In this document: one piece after another, positions 45,790 to 54,513 of the stretch | Numbering within the stretch: position 1 is the stretch's first letter | Layout: every line of letters begins with the position of its first letter | Source of the DNA: Balneolales bacterium | Lineage (GTDB): Bacteria; Bacteroidota; Rhodothermia; Balneolales; Natronogracilivirgulaceae | Length of the DNA: 54,656 bases | Assembly (NCBI GenBank): GCA_007128855.1 | Contig: SKWQ01000061.1 | Location: 1 to 54,656 of the forward strand | Direction of reading: 5' to 3' | Notes under the pieces: generated by a model | The model's input: only the letters and a program-made list of their open reading frames with translations | What the model was told of the DNA's origin: nothing | The model's database searches: none | Program-made: the position numbers and the translations under genes

Positions 45790-47145
45790 ATGAAGCGGTT
45801 ATCTCAACTTTTTCTGTCTGCGCTCGCAATACTGGTACTGGTACAGTGTGAACCGACGCTGAACGAGCGTACCCCGGACGCCGGCCAGGCGGATTTCAGC
45901 AGTTACGTTGCCATTGGCAATTCCCTGACAGCCGGCTATGCCGACAATGCCCTGCACCGTGACGGGCAGCAGAGTTCCTTCCCGAACATCCTGGCGGGCC
46001 AGATGAAGCAGGCCGGCGGCGGCGACTTCTTCCAGCCCCTGGTAAACCCGGGTGTCGGATCCAATGCGGACGGCCAGGCCCGACTCGCGCTGCAGGTCAG
46101 TATCGGACCTGACGGCACGCCGTCCCTGGCTCCAGGTCCGGCCGCCGAAACCGGGCAGGATATCTTTTCCCGCCAGGTCGAGGGTCCGTTCAACAACATG
46201 GGTATCCCCGGTGCGCGGTCGTTCCACCTTGTCGTTGAGGGCTACGGCAACCTGAACCCGTTTTTCGGCCGCATGATGAGTGATCCCATGGCCACCGTGC
46301 TGGGTGATGCGATGATGGCGCAGCCCACCTTTTTCACCCTCTGGATCGGCAACAACGATGTGCTCGGGTATGCCACCAGCGGTGGAACCGGCGAGGGCTT
46401 TGCCGAAATGGGCGATCCCGCTGCCGTTGCCGGCAACGACATCACGCCGATGAACGTCTTTTCAGGCAGCATCGATGCCATTGCAGGCACCCTGGCCGCA
46501 TCCGGTGCCCAAGGGGCGGTTATCAACATCCCGGATGTGACCAGCATTCCGTTCTTCACGACCGTACCCTGGAACGGGCTGCTCCTGACCGCCGAGCAGG
46601 CGCAGCAGCTCCGCGCCGGCTATGCCGCACAAGGGGTGCCCGCACCACTGATCCCGGATTTCCAGGCGGGACAGAACGGTTTCATCCTCGCCGATCCTGA
46701 ATCGCCGATTGGATTGCGGATGGCGCAGCAGGGTGAACTTGTCCTCCTGTCGGTTCCCCAGGATTCCCTGCGCAACGCCGGCTGGGGCAGCATCACTCCG
46801 ATCCCGGATCAGTACACATTACGGGCATCGCAGATCGGGGAAGTGCAGCAGGCAACGGATGCCTTCAATGCAAAACTCCAGGAAGCGGCCAATGCTTACG
46901 ACCTTGTGTTTGTGGATGTCAACACAGTGATGGAATCCGCGGTGAATCCGGGACTGGTGTTTGACGGTACGTTGTTGAACACCGTTTTTGTACAGGGCGG
47001 TATCTTCTCGCTGGACGGGGTGCACCTGACCCCGCGCGGTTCCGCCGTTGTGGCCAATGTGATTTCCGAAAACATTAACGCCAAATATGGCTCAACGCTC
47101 TCACCGGTCAACGTGAGCGCTTACCCGGGAGTTCACTTTCCCTAA
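45790..47145 (+). CDS. SGNH/GDSL-family lipoprotein hydrolase
   Basis: A 451-residue exported protein related to SGNH lipases/esterases. A putative lipobox LVLVQC ends at residue 20 (Gln at -1 is unusual). Block I has AIGNSLTAGYAD with the nucleophile Ser about 45, block III WIGNNDVLGYAT, and block V LDGVHLTPRGSAVVAN with the Asp and His pair. It follows the FadL-like gene after 84 bases and may de-esterify lipids near the porin. The CrtC-like gene follows 12 bases after its stop. Confidence 0.88.
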   Translation: MKRLSQLFLSALAILVLVQCEPTLNERTPDAGQADFSSYVAIGNSLTAGYADNALHRDGQQSSFPNILAGQMKQAGGGDFFQPLVNPGVGSNADGQARLALQVSIGPDGTPSLAPGPAAETGQDIFSRQVEGPFNNMGIPGARSFHLVVEGYGNLNPFFGRMMSDPMATVLGDAMMAQPTFFTLWIGNNDVLGYATSGGTGEGFAEMGDPAAVAGNDITPMNVFSGSIDAIAGTLAASGAQGAVINIPDVTSIPFFTTVPWNGLLLTAEQAQQLRAGYAAQGVPAPLIPDFQAGQNGFILADPESPIGLRMAQQGELVLLSVPQDSLRNAGWGSITPIPDQYTLRASQIGEVQQATDAFNAKLQEAANAYDLVFVDVNTVMESAVNPGLVFDGTLLNTVFVQGGIFSLDGVHLTPRGSAVVANVISENINAKYGSTLSPVNVSAYPGVHFP

Positions 47146-47157
47146 AATGCAGCATTG

Positions 47158-48327
47158 ATGCATCTGCTTTCTGATATCAGAAGGGATGTGCGACATCCCA
47201 AATCACGGCCCGGTAGTTACGAATGGTGGTATTTCGATGGAATTTCGGAAGACGGTAACTATCAGGTCGTGATCATTTTTTATGAGGGATGTCCTTTCTC
47301 CACCCGGTATGTCCGGAGCGTGGAGAAAGACCCGGAGGGGGAAGATGCCCGGGCCGCCCGTCATCCCGCCATCAGTATCTCGCTGTACTACAAGGGAGTA
47401 CCGATTTTCTACAGTCTGAGCGAATATCCGCCGGACCAATGCTCTTTTGACGAGGGGCAGGCCGCTGTGGCCATCGGGGAGAATTCGCTTCGTTTCACTG
47501 AACGGGAGACGCACGGAAGCGATGGCTTCGGAAGTTACGACCTGCGCATCAACGAGCGGCTTCCATCCGGTGACGAACTCAAGGGCATCCTCACGTTCAG
47601 CGGGATGGATCCCAACGAGCGGCTTTTTACCGGGAACGGCAAGTCGCCGGCCGCTTCTGCTGATTCCACTGTTGCAGATGGGGAGGACGTACCTGGGCAT
47701 CTCTGGAATCTGGTGCTGCCGCGAGCCAACATGCAGTGCCGCATCAATCTTCTGCGGAACGGACTGGTCAAAAAGGAGCTGAAGTTTGAGGGAGCGGGAT
47801 ACCACGATCACAATCTCGGAAGCGAACCCATGAAGGAATCATTCCGGGACTGGTACTGGGGGCGGGTGCATTTTCCGCATGCGACCCTGGTGTACTACAT
47901 CATGAACAAAAACGGGGTACCGGGCAGCAAAGAGCGGATCCAGGATTATCGCGCCTGGCTTATCAGTCCGGACAACCGCCGGCTGCTGCATTCGCTGGAG
48001 CTGACCGGTCTCAAGAAGCGATCCACCAACGGATTCCTGCTTCGTCCGGCCCGGCGGCTGCACCTGCGCGACAAGGAGCTGGAAATCGAGGTGCGCCATC
48101 GGGTGCTGGCTGATTCCGGACCGTTTTACTGCCGATACATCTCGGAGGCAAAGCTGGTCCATCCCGCACTTGAGAAGCAGACAGCCACCGGAATTGCAGA
48201 GTATATCCGTCCCGACAGGATACATCGCCGGCTGTTCTGGCCGCTGGTACACATGCGTCTGAGGTACGTGGACCAGAAACCGCACTGGGTGCAGAAATCA
48301 CCGCGGCTTTTCCGCTGGACCTGGTAG
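47158..48327 (+). CDS. CrtC-like (carotenoid 1,2-hydratase family) protein
   Basis: A 389-residue protein of the CrtC/AttH-like lipocalin superfamily. It has the N-terminal signature YEWWYFDGISEDGNY, the metal/acid-rich FEGAGYHDHNLGSEP, and DWYWGRVHFPHATLVYY, matching hydroxyneurosporene synthase (carotenoid 1,2-hydratase) homologues. No other carotenoid genes are nearby, so water addition to a carotenoid is unproven. ATG 47158 was chosen; TTG at 47155 is adjacent. A Ser/Ala/Asp-rich loop near residues 166-181 (SPAASADSTVADGEDV) looks like an insertion. It follows the SGNH gene by 12 bases and is probably in its operon. Confidence 0.82.
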   Translation: MHLLSDIRRDVRHPKSRPGSYEWWYFDGISEDGNYQVVIIFYEGCPFSTRYVRSVEKDPEGEDARAARHPAISISLYYKGVPIFYSLSEYPPDQCSFDEGQAAVAIGENSLRFTERETHGSDGFGSYDLRINERLPSGDELKGILTFSGMDPNERLFTGNGKSPAASADSTVADGEDVPGHLWNLVLPRANMQCRINLLRNGLVKKELKFEGAGYHDHNLGSEPMKESFRDWYWGRVHFPHATLVYYIMNKNGVPGSKERIQDYRAWLISPDNRRLLHSLELTGLKKRSTNGFLLRPARRLHLRDKELEIEVRHRVLADSGPFYCRYISEAKLVHPALEKQTATGIAEYIRPDRIHRRLFWPLVHMRLRYVDQKPHWVQKSPRLFRWTW

Positions 48328-48344
48328 GTCCCGGACGTACTTTT

Positions 48345-48386
48345 GTCAGGGTGGATGTGTCAGGGTGGATGTGTCAGGGTGGATGC
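48345..48386 (+). repeat. 14-bp tandem repeat, three copies
   Basis: GTCAGGGTGGATGT is repeated three times head to tail (last copy ends in C) in the spacer between two convergent genes. It is a short minisatellite with no obvious role. Confidence 0.9.
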
Positions 48387-48422
48387 GGTGCGCGGTCTGA
48401 ACCGGGGTCGCACTGATTTCTG

Positions 48423-49463
48423 CTACTGACTTTGGCGGCGAAGATGTTCAGCCCTGGCTTTTCTGTCCCGCAGCACACGGACATAGCGCAGGGCGCGTTT
48501 GTCGCCGAAATCCTCGTAGGCAACGCTGGCCCAATCGATTGCCGCATCCAGGTCGCCGTTGATTTCGTTTATGATGGCCATGTTGTAGTGTGCGCGGCCG
48601 GCGATCTTGCCTTTGCGGTTGTCGGTCTCCATGAGCCACAGTTCGGCGGCGCCGTCCCAGTTGCCCGTCTGTGCCCGGCGTTTGGCCATCTTGAAATTGT
48701 TGTTGCCGCGCACGTAGTACTCCCTGCGCACCCGGGTCCAGTAGGGGAGGATGCTCTGGCCGTAATATCTGCCCACGTTGCCGCTGATGCTCTGGACGGC
48801 TTCGGTCCTGCCGGTGATTGCCCTGGCCGCTTCGGCCGGATTGATGCCCCTGCCGGCGGTCACCACATTATCCCCCGAAACGAACTCGTCGACGATGTTC
48901 CTGCCGGTGCTGTCGTAGATCCGCCAGCCGGTTTTGATGGTGGTGCGGACCTCTGCCTGGTGTTCCAGTGCGGGGATTTCCACCCCCAGAGGGCCCTGGA
49001 CCGTCACCCTGCGCGTGCTGTAGTCGATTTTGCTGTTCGTGTCATAGAATTCAAGTGAAAAAAGACCGTCCAGGTCGTGTTCCCTGCATATCTGCTCAAT
49101 CTTGTCCCAGGGAAGCGGGGCCGGGAAGACACCGAAGGCCGGATTTCCGAGCTGTGCCACATCCACCACGGTCACACTGGGGAACCGATCGTTTTTGCGC
49201 AACTCCTCCGTGAGGCCGTTCACTGCGGCGGCGGCCCCGAGTTTGTCCATTTCGGGGCTTTTCAATGAAAATACCTGGTCGACGGTCTCCAGGATGCCCG
49301 ATTCGGTCGTAGTCAGGCTGCGGTTGATCACACCGACGTTTTTCAGGGATGAGGGGAGTGTCACAACAGCCGGTTCCTGGACGCTCATGGTCACCGTATT
49401 GGTGGAACTGCATCCGATGGTCAGGGCAATCGCTGCCAGCAGGATAAGAGGTAGGCGGGCCAT
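48423..49463 (-). CDS. DUF6340-like lipoprotein
   Basis: A 346-residue lipoprotein, signal LPLILLAAIALTIGC with lipobox TIGC (Cys about residue 18). The body matches what I recall of the DUF6340 family: an early PSSLKNVGVINRSL segment, a mid-region ICREHDLDGLFSLEFYDTN, and a helical TPR-like tail (MAKRRAQTGNWDGAAELWLM, HYNMAIINEINGDLDAAIDWA). The middle resembles domains of outer-membrane assembly lipoproteins but no catalytic motif is seen. It is separated from the ATP-grasp gene by 72 bases on the same strand. Function unknown. Confidence 0.8.
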   Translation of the reverse strand: MARLPLILLAAIALTIGCSSTNTVTMSVQEPAVVTLPSSLKNVGVINRSLTTTESGILETVDQVFSLKSPEMDKLGAAAAVNGLTEELRKNDRFPSVTVVDVAQLGNPAFGVFPAPLPWDKIEQICREHDLDGLFSLEFYDTNSKIDYSTRRVTVQGPLGVEIPALEHQAEVRTTIKTGWRIYDSTGRNIVDEFVSGDNVVTAGRGINPAEAARAITGRTEAVQSISGNVGRYYGQSILPYWTRVRREYYVRGNNNFKMAKRRAQTGNWDGAAELWLMETDNRKGKIAGRAHYNMAIINEINGDLDAAIDWASVAYEDFGDKRALRYVRVLRDRKARAEHLRRQSQ

Positions 49464-49535
49464 TGTATGGGGTGGGTTTATTGGGGGTTATGCCGAACGT
49501 CCACAATTTATTTGAAAAAGGACTGAGGAACAAGG

Positions 49536-50462
49536 TTACCGGAGCATCCTGGCCAGTGCGCGTCCAAAGATTCCGGCCGCATCGGGATGATGGCGCAGCC
49601 AAAGTTCCGGTTCGATGAGCTCGAGTTCCATCACCGACCACTGTCCGTTATCGTCCCGGGCCATATCCACCCGGCCGTAAACGGGGTTCCAGGGGCATGC
49701 GGCCATGGTGCGTTCGGCCAGTGCGACCTGCTCCGCTGCGGGGTCGAGCGGGTAGACCGTGCCGCCGTGGTCATCCTGCACCCGGAAGTCACCCTTTTTT
49801 GCCACTTTGCGGACGGCGTGGGTGAAGCGGCCGTCGATGATCACCAGGGTGTCCTCACCCGTTTTCTGGATATCGGCGAGAAAGGGCTGGATGAGGAAGG
49901 ATCCATCGGAAAGGAGCGGTTCAATGACGGTTTGGAGCGTAGCGGCGTTGCTTTTGCTGATCCGATAGGTGTGCCAGGCGCCGCCGGAGATACAGGGTTT
50001 GATCACGGCTTCCTGCCACCCGGTTTCGTCCAGCAGGCGGGGGAGGTCGATGGCGCTTTTCGCATCAATGAACCTTGTCGGTACAACGGGGATGCCTTTT
50101 TCGGACAGGTCGGCAAGGTAGTGTTTGTCGAGGTTCCATCTGATGATCCGGGGGTCGTTGCACAGGCGGGTTTGGGTGCTGGCGCGATCGAGCCATCCGG
50201 TGAACTCCGGCAGCCGTTCGAAATAGTCCCAGGTAGTGCGGAAAACGGCGCAGCGGAAACCGGACCAGTCGATATCGGGGTCGGACCAATCCACCCGGAC
50301 AGAAGAGAGGCCGGCGTCTTCCAGTGCTTGTTGGAGCAGTGCGTCATCGCGGAGGATGTTACTGAGATACCAGTCGTCCTCGTGTGCCTGTGAAGCGGTG
50401 TAGCGTCGGTCGGTGAGCAGAGCGATATCGGCGAATTTGGATGTCAACGGGCTGGCGGTCAT
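49536..50462 (-). CDS. ATP-grasp ligase, DcsG/glutathione-synthetase-like
   Basis: A 308-residue ATP-grasp enzyme resembling DcsG-type (cycloserine-biosynthesis) and RimK/glutathione-synthetase ligases. N-terminal WSDPDIDWSGFRCAVFRTTWDYFER and RIIRWNLDKHYLADL are typical of that subgroup; ATP binding includes AVIKPCISGGAWHTYR and the metal-binding end VMELELIEPELWL. Such enzymes form amide or peptide-like bonds using ATP. The start MTASPLTSK overlaps the brnQ stop (ATGA), so it is translated together with the transporter. The product is unknown; a transporter-ligase pair suggests an amino-acid-derived molecule. Confidence 0.85.
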   Translation of the reverse strand: MTASPLTSKFADIALLTDRRYTASQAHEDDWYLSNILRDDALLQQALEDAGLSSVRVDWSDPDIDWSGFRCAVFRTTWDYFERLPEFTGWLDRASTQTRLCNDPRIIRWNLDKHYLADLSEKGIPVVPTRFIDAKSAIDLPRLLDETGWQEAVIKPCISGGAWHTYRISKSNAATLQTVIEPLLSDGSFLIQPFLADIQKTGEDTLVIIDGRFTHAVRKVAKKGDFRVQDDHGGTVYPLDPAAEQVALAERTMAACPWNPVYGRVDMARDDNGQWSVMELELIEPELWLRHHPDAAGIFGRALARMLR

Positions 50463-51778
50463 GGTTTTGTGGATGTGTGTTGCGAACCGGGGGCGGGATT
50501 GGTGCGGATGCGTGCTGCCAGAAGTCCCGCCAGCGCGCCGATGACGGTGGGGATGATCCAGGCAAAGCCGGCAGTGGCGAACGGAATCGTATCCACCAGA
50601 CTGTTGATGAAACCGATGGGCAGGCCGATGATCGTGAGTGCCTCGGGGATGCTTGTGAGCAGTGCGCCTGTGACCGCGCCGATGTAGACGGAGCGATGGG
50701 CGAGGGGGCCGCCGGCGAGGGTGAGGATGATCAGGGCGATGGCCACCGGGTAGACGGTCACCAGCAGGGGGTAGGCCACGTTTACAATGGTGGTCACGCC
50801 GACGGTGGCAAATATGCCGCTGAATACGACGGTCATCACGGCGATGGAGCGGTAGCTGAGACGGTTTTTGGTGAGGCCGCTGAAGTAGTCGGCGACGGTG
50901 GCGGTGAGGCCGATGGCGGTGGTGAGGCAGGCGAGGCTCACGGCGATCCCCAGTGCGATTTTCCCGGAGCTGCCCATGAGTCCGCCGGCGATGGCAATGA
51001 GCAGGTCGGTGCGTTCCACCTGGACGGGGTGCACGGAGCTGGCGGTGGCGCCCAGGTACATGAGTCCGCCGTAGACGATGCCAAGTCCCAGTGCGGCAAT
51101 GGCTCCGGCCATGGAGGTCATTTTGACCTGCTCCTTGACGTTGCCGTATCCTTTGAACACCAGTGCGGCAATGATGATCTGTGCGAAGACGAGGGAGGCC
51201 AGCGCGTCCATGGTCTGGTAGCCCTCGCGGAACCCGCGGCCGGTGGGGCCTTGCAGATCCATATCGACAATGGATCCGTAGGGGGTGAAGATGCCCTTGA
51301 GGATGATCCAGGCGAGTGTGATCACCAGCAGCGGGGTCAGGTATTTGCCGATTTTGTCGACGACCTGTGACCGGTTGAGGGCGAACCAGAGGGTGATGCC
51401 GAAGAAAACGGCGGAAAAGAGGGCGATCGGGAAATCCGGGAAGGAGGGGCGCATGCCCAGTTCGAATGCTGTTGCGCAGGTGCGGGGGATGGCCAGCAGG
51501 GGTCCGATGGCCAGGATGATGACGATGCTGAGCAGGCGGCCGAACCAGGGGCTCACACGGCGGCCCATGTGTTCGACGGTGCCGCCGGCGCGTGCAGCGG
51601 CCATGATGCCCAGCAGCGGCATGCCGATGCCGGTGATGAGGAAACCCAGGAGGGCCCATTTCCAGTCGACTCCCGCCAGCAATCCCATGTAGGGTGGGAA
51701 GATGAGGTTTCCGGCACCGAAAAACATGGCAAACAGCGCCACCCCCACTACAAGAACATCCTTGTTCGTTTTCTGCAT
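50459..51778 (-). CDS. brnQ: Branched-chain amino acid transporter BrnQ
   Basis: A 439-residue membrane protein of the LIVCS family (cation:branched-chain amino acid symporter). It has about 12 hydrophobic helices, beginning DVLVVGVALFAMFFGAGNLIFPPYMG, the family N-terminal signature, and contains KYLTPLLVITLAWIILKG and FAQIIIAALVFKGYGNVKEQVK. Known members import Leu, Ile and Val with Na+ or H+. Its stop overlaps the ATP-grasp start, so the pair is coupled. It is upstream in the transcript and its own promoter lies in 51779-51880. Confidence 0.95.
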   Translation of the reverse strand: MQKTNKDVLVVGVALFAMFFGAGNLIFPPYMGLLAGVDWKWALLGFLITGIGMPLLGIMAAARAGGTVEHMGRRVSPWFGRLLSIVIILAIGPLLAIPRTCATAFELGMRPSFPDFPIALFSAVFFGITLWFALNRSQVVDKIGKYLTPLLVITLAWIILKGIFTPYGSIVDMDLQGPTGRGFREGYQTMDALASLVFAQIIIAALVFKGYGNVKEQVKMTSMAGAIAALGLGIVYGGLMYLGATASSVHPVQVERTDLLIAIAGGLMGSSGKIALGIAVSLACLTTAIGLTATVADYFSGLTKNRLSYRSIAVMTVVFSGIFATVGVTTIVNVAYPLLVTVYPVAIALIILTLAGGPLAHRSVYIGAVTGALLTSIPEALTIIGLPIGFINSLVDTIPFATAGFAWIIPTVIGALAGLLAARIRTNPAPGSQHTSTKP

Positions 51779-52087
51779 CAGGCGACTCCCCCGTCATTTG
51801 AGTGCATTGCTTCCGCCGTTGGGTGAAATAATAGCGTTGCCGGTTGATCCGGCCGGCATTTGTGGAAGTAAAGAAATTTTCGGATAAGTTTCCCGGATTC
51901 TGTCAGAAACCTGACCGGCGCCGGGTGCCGGGTGTGGGTTGCGGGTGTCTATTGCTTGTTGCGGATTGTCGGGTACCGAGTGCCTATTGCCTATTGAAGC
52001 CTGGCGCCGGGTGCGGACTGTCGATTGCCGGAGTAGGGATAGCCATCCGTGCTCTCCGGCGGCCCCTGCCGCGGGTTGAAGGAAAAG
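51779..52087. other. Intergenic region with degenerate heptamer repeats
   Basis: 309 bases between brnQ and the PIN toxin. The right half is repetitive (51918-52030); the left half should hold the brnQ promoter. No gene is seen. Confidence 0.6.
51918..52030. repeat. Degenerate 7-bp repeat tract
   Basis: A run of about twelve related heptamers such as GCCGGGT, GTCTATT, GCTTGTT, GCGGATT and GCCTATT, the last twice in tandem. The sequence GGCGCCGGGTGC recurs at both ends of the tract. Such heptamer tracts arise by slippage. Confidence 0.65.
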
Positions 52088-52510
52088 TCAGGCAAACGGA
52101 TCGATGATCTGGAGTGAATAGATCTTTTGCTTGTGCTGCAGATCTTCTGAGTAGAGGACTGAGCAGGATGCTTCCAGGGCGGCGGCAACGATCAGGGCAT
52201 CATAAAATGAGTACTGCCACCGTTCGGAAATGTCCAGTGCACTGCTCACTAATTCACGGCTCGAATATATTTTCCATAGCGGGTGCAGAATATTCTCGAT
52301 ATACTGCCGGCAGTCGTCATGGCTCAGGGATACTGCAAATTTCCTTGTGGCCACGTTTGCAAACTCCTGGACGACCTGGTAGCTGATGCAACTGTTTTGT
52401 TCGCTCAACCCTCTTTCAATGAGCTCTCTTGCGATAGCCTGTTTCGAAGGATTGTTCCCGTCAAAAGAATAGATGATGATGTTCGTATCCAGAAAATATC
52501 TATCGCTCAT
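52088..52510 (-). CDS. VapC-like PIN-domain toxin
   Basis: A 140-residue PIN-domain ribonuclease, probably the toxin of a type II module. Catalytic acidic residues are Asp8 in FLDTNIIIYSFD, Glu49 in YQVVQEF, Asp104 in SFYDALIVAA and Asp123 in YSEDLQ, all intact. VapC toxins cut tRNA or rRNA. It overlaps the upstream antitoxin gene by 11 bases. Unlike the VapC stub at 8937 it is complete. Confidence 0.92.
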   Translation of the reverse strand: MSDRYFLDTNIIIYSFDGNNPSKQAIARELIERGLSEQNSCISYQVVQEFANVATRKFAVSLSHDDCRQYIENILHPLWKIYSSRELVSSALDISERWQYSFYDALIVAAALEASCSVLYSEDLQHKQKIYSLQIIDPFA

Positions 52511-52718
52511 GCATTTCCTCTCGTGTGAATTTTCTACCAGGTGAGGCGTATCCCAACTTCTTCATCACTTCACGATACTCTGAAACGGGACTTTCCAGGG
52601 CGGCATATGTTTCCAGCCATTCCCTGAACCGGTTGTTCAGCGAACTGTTTTCCCGTGCCGCTTTTTCACGAGCTTTGCGGATAAGCGACTCATCGGCGCT
52701 TAAGGTGATGTTTTTCAT
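52500..52718 (-). CDS. Ribbon-helix-helix-type antitoxin
   Basis: A 72-residue small antitoxin, start MKNITLSADESLIRKAREKA, which matches the N-terminal DNA-binding strand-helix of CopG/Arc-like antitoxins; the tail EYREVMKKLGYASPGRKFTR should contact the toxin. It is first in the operon with the PIN toxin. A longer start at 52790 is rejected because it would run through the presumed promoter. An AGTGTACACT palindrome lies about 25 bases upstream. Confidence 0.85.
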   Translation of the reverse strand: MKNITLSADESLIRKAREKAARENSSLNNRFREWLETYAALESPVSEYREVMKKLGYASPGRKFTREEMHER

Positions 52719-53066
52719 AGTATTAAAACATTTTCGTGCTAAAGTGTACACTGTTATCGTGTAATTTAATGGATCTGCTAAAAAAGTCAATCCTTTAGTG
52801 CGAACAATCGAGGAGCGCGCTTCCTGGCAACTGCCATTTCATTGCATCTCAGCATATTATGGAAACAAAATCGATCAGATAACGTATGGAAGGGTTAGAA
52901 CGCAATTATTATCGCGCAGGAACTTCCCGGTTATGGTCATGGATGCGATGCGATGGTCCGGGATGTTGAATGCACTGGTCCGGCATATGCAATGCGCTCA
53001 TGCGTGACACGAGATAGCATTGATGTGGGATGCGTGCTAAATCATAAATATTAATGAGGAAAGGGT
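52719..53066. other. AT-rich intergenic region
   Basis: 348 bases between the divergent antitoxin and the PDZ-hydrolase gene. It holds the candidate TA operator at 52743 and the hydrolase ribosome binding site (GAGGA, 53056-53060). A 69-residue frame at 52798-53007 looks random and is not called. Confidence 0.5.
52743..52752. promoter_or_regulatory. Palindrome AGTGTACACT upstream of TA module
   Basis: A perfect 10-base palindrome 25 bases before the antitoxin start in AT-rich DNA. It fits a self-repression operator of an antitoxin. Confidence 0.45.
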
Positions 53067-54509
53067 ATGGTGATTATGAGATTACGATTTTTTTACATTG
53101 CATTGGTTGCTTCCGCTTTGTGTGTGGCTGCTGAACCGGCCTGGAAAGTATCGGAGGGGGCTGCCTGGGAATCGTCACAGATGCAGGAATTGCGGGCACG
53201 TGCCTGGATGGGAACACGATTTGAAATCACTGGAGAAACCCCGGAGCAGGAAGTCCCGGTTGACAGTGAAGCGGATCAGGGCGCAGTGGCCGGACTGCTT
53301 GTGGAAGAGGTGCTGGGCGGCACCGGCGAGCGCCTGGGTCTTGTGCCGGGTGACCGCCTGCTGGCTCTGAACGGACAGCTGGTTGGGGATATGTCCACCC
53401 TGCGTTCCATTATTTCCGACAAAAGGGAGGGAGATCCTGTGACCGCGACGATTGTCCGCGATGGAGGGGAGCACATCCTGGAAGGTACGTTCGCATCCCG
53501 TGGGCCGGAAACGCATCCAAACTCAGAGGTCATCTATACCTCCGCGCCGTTCCGCGACGGGTTGCTGCGGGTGATCATCAACAAACCGGCGGGTGAGGAG
53601 CCTATGCCGGCGCTGCTGTTCATCCCGGGCTATACCTGTGCCAGCATCGAGCATTTCCGCGAAAACCACCCGTACAAGAGGATCATAGATGCTTATGTGG
53701 ATGCCGGTTACGTGACCCTGCGCATCGAAAAAAGCGGGCTGGGGGACAGCTGGAACACCCCGGAGTGTGCTTCCACCGACCTACTTGATGAGATCGAGAG
53801 TTTTGAGCAGGGGCTGAAGAAGCTGAAGTCCCTGCCATACGTGGATCCGTCCCGCATCATTATTTATGGACATTCGATGGGCGGGGTGGTGGCACCGGCC
53901 ATAAGCGCCCGTCACGATGTGGCCGGTGTGATCGCATACGGAACCACGGCTCTGTCCTGGTTCGAGTATTTGCTCGGTCTGGTTCGGGTGCAGAACGAAC
54001 TGGCGGGTATGGATCCCATCGAACACGAGCAATCTGTTGTCGACACATACGAAATGTATTATCGCTTCTATATCCAGGGGGAATCACTGGAGGATATGGC
54101 CTTGGAGGAGCACCTGGACACTCTGTTGCGATCGAGGATGAACTACGACGACGAGGGGCGCATTTACGGGCGGAATCCGGAATACTGGCGTCAGATCCAG
54201 CATCAGCCTCATCTGGTGAACTGGAAAAACACGACGGCGCAGGTGCTGGTGCAGTTCGGCGAGTCCGATTTCCAGGCCTATTCGCTTTCAGCGCACGAGC
54301 AGATCGTCAAGACCGTCAACCATTATCATCCCGGAAATGCCACGCTGGCGGTTTTCCCGCTGACCGATCATTACTTTGCGAAGTCGGGTACCATGCAGGA
54401 GGCCTACGACAAGCTGATGGGCGGACAGGTGCTTCAGCTGTTTGATGAATACAATCCGGAGGTGGGGAATTCGGCGGTGACATGGAGCGACGGGGTGGTG
54501 CGGATGTAA
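53067..54509 (+). CDS. Exported PDZ-domain alpha/beta hydrolase
   Basis: A 480-residue protein with a signal peptide (RFFYIALVASALCVAAEPA), a PDZ domain (about residues 70-150; LGLVPGDRLLALNGQLV and IVRDGGEHILEG) and a C-terminal alpha/beta-hydrolase domain. The hydrolase has ALLFIPGYTCASIE, the nucleophile elbow IIYGHSMGGVVAP (Ser about 270), the acid in QFGESDFQAYS (Asp about 401) and His in PLTDHYFAKSG (about 435). The PDZ part may guide peptide or protein ends to the active site. ATG 53067 is supported by GAGGA upstream. It is a single gene between the VapBC module and the recombinase. Confidence 0.9.
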   Translation: MVIMRLRFFYIALVASALCVAAEPAWKVSEGAAWESSQMQELRARAWMGTRFEITGETPEQEVPVDSEADQGAVAGLLVEEVLGGTGERLGLVPGDRLLALNGQLVGDMSTLRSIISDKREGDPVTATIVRDGGEHILEGTFASRGPETHPNSEVIYTSAPFRDGLLRVIINKPAGEEPMPALLFIPGYTCASIEHFRENHPYKRIIDAYVDAGYVTLRIEKSGLGDSWNTPECASTDLLDEIESFEQGLKKLKSLPYVDPSRIIIYGHSMGGVVAPAISARHDVAGVIAYGTTALSWFEYLLGLVRVQNELAGMDPIEHEQSVVDTYEMYYRFYIQGESLEDMALEEHLDTLLRSRMNYDDEGRIYGRNPEYWRQIQHQPHLVNWKNTTAQVLVQFGESDFQAYSLSAHEQIVKTVNHYHPGNATLAVFPLTDHYFAKSGTMQEAYDKLMGGQVLQLFDEYNPEVGNSAVTWSDGVVRM

Positions 54510-54513
54510 TGAG

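Noticed and set aside
49536-51797. 753-residue frame spanning both the ATP-grasp and brnQ genes
   Set aside because: Its N-terminal 450 residues are an Arg/His/Pro-rich shadow of brnQ; only the last 308 residues are real protein.
52798-53007. 69-residue frame between the antitoxin and the hydrolase
   Set aside because: Random-looking composition, no ribosome binding site, and it lies in the likely promoter region.
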